From assembly GCA_036257595.1 (NCBI GenBank), contig DATAFF010000052.1, positions 1 to 6,453 on the forward strand: 6,453 bases of DNA. The letters run 5' to 3'. The notes below the pieces were generated by a model, which was given only the letters and a program-made list of their open reading frames with translations, ran no database searches and had not been told where the DNA came from. Position 1 is the stretch's first letter; every line of letters starts with the position of its first letter. Below are positions 1 to 4,357 of this stretch, piece after piece. A program made the position numbers and the translations under genes. Source of the stretch: DATAFF01 sp036257595. Lineage in GTDB: Bacteria; Pseudomonadota; Alphaproteobacteria; Rhizobiales; Aestuariivirgaceae.

Positions 1-28
1 CGCGCCAGACGGGCTGAACCCGCAGGCG

Positions 29-970
29 GTGCCCGACTCCAAGCGCGCTGTCCCCCGCGCCTATGTCATCCTGGCCGCTCTCGGATGGCTGGCAGCCGGT
101 TTTTCCTTTTGGCTCCAATCCATTGGCCACGAACCTTCGCCAACACCTCCGGCCGTGCTTGGCGAGGATCGGGAGAAGGCCGAGAGCCAGGTCGAGGCAA
201 CGCAACAGAAGCTCGCAACCGCCAGGTCGGCACTAGCCGTGACCACCCGACTGCGGGACGAAGCCGCGCAGGCACTGCAGGATGTCAGGGAGAGAACTGC
301 CGGGACGAACCAGACTCTTGCAGCGGCCCGCAGCGAGCTCGACGATATCCGGCAGAAGATCGCGGCTCAGAGCTCCGAGCTCGCGACGCTCACCACACGG
401 CTAGATACGGCGCGATTGCGCGACTCCAAGGGTAAAAAGCAAGCGGATGCCAGCGCCCACAAGGCACCAACAAACCCTGTGACCACCGCCACCGCCGCCT
501 CGCCGCCACTCTCGGCCTCTGCCGCAGTGAACAAGGATCTTGCCGCAGCGCGCAGCGAGCTCGACGACATTCGGCGGAAGATTGCGGCACGGAGCACCGA
601 GCTCGCAGCAATCACCAGACGGTTGGACACAGCACGCTCGCAGGAGTCCCAGGCGAAGAAGCAGGCGGATGCGAGCGCCACGGCGACTGCCGCCATTCCA
701 TCCGCCTCAGCGCAACCGATAGGGAACTCGGCCAATTCAATTGAACGCCAAGCAAACCCGATCGCTCGGAGCGACCGTGCAGGTGCTGCCACTCCGATCC
801 CCGCCGCAAAGGTGCCGCTCGATGCATCGCCCGATCCCGCGCCAGAGCCCGATCGCAAGTCGCCAAAACTCTCCGGTCGCGAAGGAGCGAGTGCCGTGAT
901 CGGGCCCGGTGCCGCATCGAACCCGTCTGACTTTGAGCTTCGCAGCGGTCGCATTTCGAGGACACCATAA
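29..970 (+). CDS. membrane-anchored coiled-coil protein with internal repeat, function unknown (start may lie upstream)
   Basis: I do not recognise a named family. The 313-residue protein from GTG at 29 has a basic N-terminus (K5, R6, R10) followed by one hydrophobic segment at about residues 12-31, which looks like a signal anchor placing the rest in the periplasm. Residues about 45-137 and 165-212 are rich in A, E, Q, R and L with heptad-like spacing, consistent with coiled coil. A 47-residue unit occurs twice (97-143 and 171-217, 36 of 47 identical). The tail from about 218 is Ala/Pro/Ser-rich and probably disordered. The frame is open back to base 2 and no convincing Shine-Dalgarno sequence precedes the GTG, so the true start may be outside the window. 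The protein ends at TAA (968-970), 67 bp before the next gene on the same strand. The coding call rests on length, the anchor and the repeat conserved at protein level; the function is unknown. Confidence 0.75.
   Translation: MPDSKRAVPRAYVILAALGWLAAGFSFWLQSIGHEPSPTPPAVLGEDREKAESQVEATQQKLATARSALAVTTRLRDEAAQALQDVRERTAGTNQTLAAARSELDDIRQKIAAQSSELATLTTRLDTARLRDSKGKKQADASAHKAPTNPVTTATAASPPLSASAAVNKDLAAARSELDDIRRKIAARSTELAAITRRLDTARSQESQAKKQADASATATAAIPSASAQPIGNSANSIERQANPIARSDRAGAATPIPAAKVPLDASPDPAPEPDRKSPKLSGREGASAVIGPGAASNPSDFELRSGRISRTP
317..457 (+). repeat. first copy of 47-codon internal repeat in the coiled-coil gene
   Basis: This stretch encodes residues 97-143, starting LAAARSELDDIR and ending KKQADASA. 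The second copy starts 222 bp further on. Of 47 residues, 36 are identical between copies, and 16 of those 36 use a different codon. The duplication is therefore old and held at the protein level rather than a recent DNA duplication. Confidence 0.85.
539..679 (+). repeat. second copy of 47-codon internal repeat in the coiled-coil gene
   Basis: This encodes residues 171-217 and also runs from LAAARSELDDIR to KKQADASA. Most changes from the first copy are conservative or add basic residues (Q to R twice, T to R). The 27 residues between the copies are Ala/Thr/Pro/Ser-rich and look like a flexible linker joining two helical units. Confidence 0.85.
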
Positions 971-1037
971 GGCTGCGATTGATCTAGGATCGCCGCTCCT
1001 GAATTTTTATCATCCCGCAACCGCCATTGGCCGTGAC

Positions 1038-1409
1038 ATGCGATTCACCTCGATACTCCTCAACGTCTTGCGCTCGACCAGCCTCGCGGCAATCATTCTT
1101 CTTCCGTCAGTCTCCATCGCGCAGTCGGACCAATGGATGGTCCAGAATGGCGAGGTGTTGCTGGCGAGCTGCGTGTCGAATGACGGTTGGGCCGGAAGCT
1201 GCATGGGTTTCGTCACCGCTGTTGCGAGCGTGATCTCGGAAAACCAGATCTATGGATTGCGGGCCTGCATTCCTCGCGAGGCGACGCCGCGCAATCTCGT
1301 CGCCGTCACCATCGAATGGTTGACCAGCCAGTCGCCCGAGGGGCGCCAGTCCGACGCCGCCTCGCTCGTCGCCGAGGCGATCTCCCGCCGTTTTCCATGC
1401 GCACGATGA
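1038..1409 (+). CDS. secreted Rap1a/Tai family protein (putative immunity protein)
   Basis: The 123-residue protein begins with a signal peptide: a short basic start, a hydrophobic stretch at about 14-25, and a probable cleavage after SIA at residue 28. The mature part has the spacing I associate with Rap1a/Tai proteins: NGEVLLASC (Cys45), GSCMGFVTAV (Cys55), ACIP (Cys77), a helix ending in EWL followed by SPEGRQ, then LVAEAI and a terminal RRFPC (Cys121). Four cysteines suggest two disulfides in the periplasm. Characterised members, such as Serratia Rap1a and Tai4, bind and block type VI secretion peptidoglycan amidases. Many relatives, especially in rhizobia, are orphans of unknown role, and no effector is seen beside this one. 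The frame also offers GTG at 909, but that would overlap the upstream gene and put extra sequence before the signal peptide, so ATG 1038 is chosen. The ribosome binding site is weak. The gene converges on fabI. Confidence 0.8.
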   Translation: MRFTSILLNVLRSTSLAAIILLPSVSIAQSDQWMVQNGEVLLASCVSNDGWAGSCMGFVTAVASVISENQIYGLRACIPREATPRNLVAVTIEWLTSQSPEGRQSDAASLVAEAISRRFPCAR

Positions 1410-1444
1410 ATGAGAAATCCGGTATTTGGGCGAGGGACGTTGAA

Positions 1445-2227
1445 TCAGTCGATGATGTGGTAGCCGCCGTCGACATAGAGGGTCGAGCCAGTCATCAGCC
1501 GCGCCGCGTCATGGGCGAGGAATGCCGTGGCAAATCCGACATCGTCGATGCTGACCAGGCTTCGTGCCGGAGCCTTGACCTTGGCCTTCGCCAGAAGCTC
1601 GTCGAACTCGGGAATGCCGGAGGCAGCCCGCGTTGCCAGCGGGCCGGGAGAGATGGCATGGACACGGATGCCTTTCGGGCCGAGCTCGGCGGCCATATAG
1701 CGGACCGCGCATTCGAGCGCCGCCTTGGCCACCCCCATGATGTTGTAATTCTCGACCACCATCTGGCTGCCATAGTAGCTCATGGTGAAGAGCGTGCCGC
1801 CATTGATCATCAGCGGCTCTGCCAGATGGGCCATGCGGATGAATGACCAGCAGGAAATCTCCATGGTGCTGAGGAAGCCGTCACGCGGCACGTCCACCAC
1901 CCGCCCCTGCAGCGCTTCCTTGGGCGAGAAGGCGATCGAGTGAATCACGAAATCAAGTCTCCCCCATTCCTTGGAGATCCGATCGAAAACCGCCTCCAGT
2001 TGCCCTGGAACCCGCATATCGAGCGGCATGACGATTGCCGCCTCGACCTGTCGTGCCAGGGGCTCGACATGCGGCTTCGCCTTGTCATTGAGATAGGTGA
2101 TGGCGAGCTCGGCGCCCAGCGCCCGAAAAGCCTTGGCGCAGCCCCAGGCGATCGACTGATCGTTGGCGATGCCGACAATCAATCCCTTTTTGCCGTCAAG
2201 CAGCTTCGCTTTGACCTCAGGAATCAT
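1445..2227 (-). CDS. fabI: enoyl-[acyl-carrier-protein] reductase (NADH), FabI type
   Basis: FabI reduces trans-2-enoyl-ACP with NAD(P)H in the last step of each fatty-acid elongation cycle, in the cytoplasm. The 260-residue length is normal for this short-chain dehydrogenase family. The nucleotide-binding loop reads GIANDQSIAWG (19-29). The catalytic set keeps E. coli spacing: SYYG with Tyr151 (E. coli Tyr146), Tyr161 in NYNIMG (Tyr156) and Lys168 (Lys163). The substrate loop RAASGIPEF (200-208) and the C-terminal VDGGYHI are also typical. HSIAF (96-100) carries Ala99 where E. coli has Gly93, a residue tied to triclosan sensitivity. It is the last gene of the operon. Its ATG lies 11 nt inside the end of the kinase gene and has a strong Shine-Dalgarno sequence. 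Its place beside pta-ackA suggests an accessory, condition-specific paralogue rather than the only housekeeping FabI; this is inferred from context. Family assignment is very secure. Confidence 0.95.
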   Translation of the reverse strand: MIPEVKAKLLDGKKGLIVGIANDQSIAWGCAKAFRALGAELAITYLNDKAKPHVEPLARQVEAAIVMPLDMRVPGQLEAVFDRISKEWGRLDFVIHSIAFSPKEALQGRVVDVPRDGFLSTMEISCWSFIRMAHLAEPLMINGGTLFTMSYYGSQMVVENYNIMGVAKAALECAVRYMAAELGPKGIRVHAISPGPLATRAASGIPEFDELLAKAKVKAPARSLVSIDDVGFATAFLAHDAARLMTGSTLYVDGGYHIID

Positions 2228-3407
2228 GGCCTCTCCTCAGCAGCTCGACGGTATGGCGCGCGATCATCAGCTCCTCGTCGGTCGGGATGACATAGAGCCC
2301 GATCCGACTCTCGCGGCTGGAGATTTCCTGGCGATGCGCGGCATTGGCTTCGGAATCGAGCACGGCACCGAGCCAGGCCAGGCGCTCCGTGATCTGTGCA
2401 CGAAGTTTCGCGGCGTTCTCGCCAATTCCTGCCGTAAACACGAAGGAATCGATCCCGCCCAGAGCTGCCGCCATCATCCCGGCATGCAGCCCGACGCGAT
2501 AGACGAAATGATCGAGGGCAAGTGCGGCGCGCGGATCGCTGCTCGCTTCGAGCGTTCGCACATCATTGCTGATGCCGGACAATCCTTTCAGGCCGCATTC
2601 CCGGTAGAGGAGGTTCTGCACCTCGGTGACCGTCATGCCCTGCTCGCTCAGGAGGTGCAGCACCACGCCGGGATCGAGCTGCCCTGGCCGCGTCCCCATC
2701 GGCAGCCCGTCGAGCGCCGTGAAGCCGAGAGTGCTGTCGATGCTCCTCCCTTCGCGAACCGCGCAGAGCGAGGCGCCGCTTCCGAGATGGGCAATGACGA
2801 CACGGCCTTTCGCAGCATCGGGCACCACCTCCCGAAGACGCTCCGCGACATATTCATAGGAGAGACCGTGGAAGCCGTAGCGGCGAATGCCTTGCGCATA
2901 GAGCCGTTCGGGGATGGCATAATGGTCGACGATCGGGTCATGCCCGCGGTGAAACGCCGTGTCGAAGCAGGCGACCTGCGGAAGCTTCGGAAAGCGCGCC
3001 AGAAAGGTGCCGATCGGTGCAAGATTGTGCGGCTGGTGCAGTGGAGCGAGCGAGCTCAGTCGCGCGAGATTGGCGAGGACCCGATCGTCGACCAGCACCG
3101 GCCTGTCATAATCGGGGCCGCCATGGACCACGCGATGACCAACGGCAACCGGTGCAGGTTCCTGTGTCTCCTTGAGCCATGAAGCAGCGATGCCGATCGC
3201 TACCGAAACATCCCTGACCGCTTCCGGCTCGTAGGTGCGGTCGATAAGAGTCGCATCGTCCGAACCCCTCACCCGCAATCGCGGCTGCGTCCCGATACCA
3301 TCCACCTGGCCTTTGACGAGCCGCTTCAGCGTCGAGGGTCCAGCAATGCCGAACAGCTGGAACTTGAGACTGGAAGAGCCGGAATTGACGACCAGGATCG
3401 TGTCCAT
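2217..3407 (-). CDS. ackA: acetate/propionate family kinase
   Basis: This kinase interconverts acyl-phosphate plus ADP with carboxylate plus ATP, giving substrate-level ATP after the phosphate acyltransferase step. The 396-residue length is standard. Numbered from ATG 3407, it shows the ASKHA-fold signatures: NSGSSSLKF near the N-terminus (Asn8), GHRVVHGG (Arg92), APLHQPHN (His124), FDTAFH (Asp149), RYGFHGLSYEYV, AHLGSGASL, MGTRPGQLDPG (Arg240), the GIGEN loop, and TDEELMIA near the C-terminus. These match the catalytic Asn, Arg, His, Asp and Arg known from Methanosarcina acetate kinase. Starts at GTG 3416 and ATG 3413 are also in frame. ATG 3407 is preferred because GGTGA sits 5 nt upstream and the protein then begins MDTILVVNSG, as in relatives. 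It lies directly after pta and overlaps fabI by 11 nt. Whether acetate, propionate or butyrate is preferred cannot be read from the sequence. Confidence 0.95.
   Translation of the reverse strand: MDTILVVNSGSSSLKFQLFGIAGPSTLKRLVKGQVDGIGTQPRLRVRGSDDATLIDRTYEPEAVRDVSVAIGIAASWLKETQEPAPVAVGHRVVHGGPDYDRPVLVDDRVLANLARLSSLAPLHQPHNLAPIGTFLARFPKLPQVACFDTAFHRGHDPIVDHYAIPERLYAQGIRRYGFHGLSYEYVAERLREVVPDAAKGRVVIAHLGSGASLCAVREGRSIDSTLGFTALDGLPMGTRPGQLDPGVVLHLLSEQGMTVTEVQNLLYRECGLKGLSGISNDVRTLEASSDPRAALALDHFVYRVGLHAGMMAAALGGIDSFVFTAGIGENAAKLRAQITERLAWLGAVLDSEANAAHRQEISSRESRIGLYVIPTDEELMIARHTVELLRRGHDS
2233..2238 (-). promoter_or_regulatory. Shine-Dalgarno sequence for fabI
   Basis: On the minus strand GAGGAG lies 5 nt before the fabI ATG at 2227 and within the last codons of ackA. 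It supports this start and points to re-initiation or independent entry at fabI after ackA translation. Confidence 0.75.
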
Positions 3408-3412
3408 GATCA

Positions 3413-3417
3413 TCACC
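3413..3417 (-). promoter_or_regulatory. Shine-Dalgarno sequence for ackA overlapping the pta stop
   Basis: GGTGA on the minus strand contains the pta TGA stop (3415-3413) and lies 5 nt before ATG 3407. Ribosomes finishing pta would sit on this site, favouring coupled translation. It is the main reason for preferring ATG 3407 over the two upstream in-frame starts. Confidence 0.5.
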
Positions 3418-4357
3418 CAGACATGAGATTTGACTCGCGCCGGCGGGCATCGGCATAGAGCACGGCGGCCGCGCAGGAGGCGAGCCGTGTCCGCACCGAG
3501 TCCGCGCGCGAGGTGAGAACGATCGGCACTCGCGCCCCGAGCACCAGACCTGCGGCATCGGCCTTGAGCATGAAGGTCAGGTTTTTGGCGAGCATGTTGC
3601 CAGCTTCAAGGTCCGGAACGATCAGGATCTGAGCGCGTCCCGCGACGGCGGATCGGATACCCTTGGTTTCGGCTGCTTTCGGGTCGATGGCATTGTCAAA
3701 GGCAAGCGGCCCGTCAAGCACGCCGCCGGTGATCTGTCCGCGCTCGGCCATCTTGCACAGAGCGGCGGCCTCGATCGTCGAAGGGATCTTCGTGGTGACT
3801 GTCTCCACCGCGGACAGAATGGCGACGCGGGGCGTGCCGAGCCCGACCTGAACGAAGAGGTCAATCGTATTCTGGATGATGTCGCGCTTGGCATCGAGAT
3901 CGGGCGCGATATTGATCGCCGCATCGGCAATGAACAATGTCTCCGGATAGCTCGGCACGTCCATGATGAAGACATGACTGATGCGTCTGGCCGTCCTGAG
4001 ACCGGTTGCCGATGCCGTGACGGCCCGCATGAGCTCGTCGGTATGGAGGCTGCCCTTCATCAGCAGCTCTGCCTTGCCTTCATGAATCAGCTGCACCGCT
4101 CTGGCGGCGGCTGCCTCGCTATGGGGTGCATCGACAAGCTCGAACGACCCGATGTCGAGATCATGCTCCCGAGCGATGGTCTTGACCCGCTGGGCAGGGC
4201 CGACAATCACCGGGATGAGCAGACCGTTTTCCACTGCTTGAACGACACCGCGAAGCGAGCTCTCGTCGCACGGGTGCACCACGGCGCCCCGCACGGCCGA
4301 GACCTGCTTGGCGCGATTGATCAGGCGATCATATTTCGACTCGCCGTCTGACATCAT
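3413..4357 (-). CDS. pta: phosphate acetyl/butyryltransferase family protein
   Basis: Members transfer an acyl group between CoA and inorganic phosphate, making acyl-phosphate for the kinase encoded next. The 314 residues comprise just the catalytic PTA_PTB fold, with neither the long N-terminal regulatory part of E. coli Pta nor an N-terminal MaoC-like hydratase domain found in some relatives. Visible family blocks are LLMKGSLHTDELMRAV (98-113), ISHVFIMD (126-133), ADAAINIAPDL (144-154), LSAVETV (181-187), DGPLAFDNAI (215-224), VPDLEAGNMLAKNL (247-260) and LGARVPIVLTSRADS (273-287). ATG 4357 overlaps the upstream stop as ATGA. A second ATG follows immediately at 4354; AAGG is 7 nt from the first and GAGG 5 nt from the second, so the start is uncertain by one codon. 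The symbol follows the S. meliloti operon naming; the compact form is also like phosphobutyryltransferase (ptb), and acyl specificity is open. Confidence 0.92.
   Translation of the reverse strand: MMSDGESKYDRLINRAKQVSAVRGAVVHPCDESSLRGVVQAVENGLLIPVIVGPAQRVKTIAREHDLDIGSFELVDAPHSEAAAARAVQLIHEGKAELLMKGSLHTDELMRAVTASATGLRTARRISHVFIMDVPSYPETLFIADAAINIAPDLDAKRDIIQNTIDLFVQVGLGTPRVAILSAVETVTTKIPSTIEAAALCKMAERGQITGGVLDGPLAFDNAIDPKAAETKGIRSAVAGRAQILIVPDLEAGNMLAKNLTFMLKADAAGLVLGARVPIVLTSRADSVRTRLASCAAAVLYADARRRESNLMSG

Noticed and set aside
984..990. GATC-TAG-GATC mini repeat around 981-991 as an operator
   Set aside because: It is two self-complementary tetramers with a 3-bp gap, too short and common to support a binding site.
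979..1010. Possible promoter before the Rap1a-like gene (TTGATC at 979, AT-rich stretch at 1001-1010)
   Set aside because: The -10 match is poor at any acceptable spacing, so it could be chance in a 67-bp gap; not strong enough to list.
367..1020. 217-codon minus-strand ORF opposite the coiled-coil gene
   Set aside because: It is Ala/Ser-rich with no domain. Its duplicated segments merely mirror the repeat in the plus-strand gene, which has the better anchor and coiled-coil pattern.
1410..1444. Possible bidirectional terminator between the convergent genes
   Set aside because: Only a weak imperfect palindrome (AAATCCGGTATTT, 1415-1427) is present, with no GC-rich stem followed by a T run on either strand.
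1187..1846. 219-codon plus-strand ORF spanning the end of the Rap1a-like gene and fabI
   Set aside because: It overlaps two confident genes in another frame or strand, and its Arg/His-rich composition is typical of shadow frames.
2163..3182. 339-codon plus-strand ORF opposite the kinase gene
   Set aside because: It lies entirely antisense to well-supported ackA and fabI sequence, has no recognisable motif, and long antisense frames are expected at this GC content.
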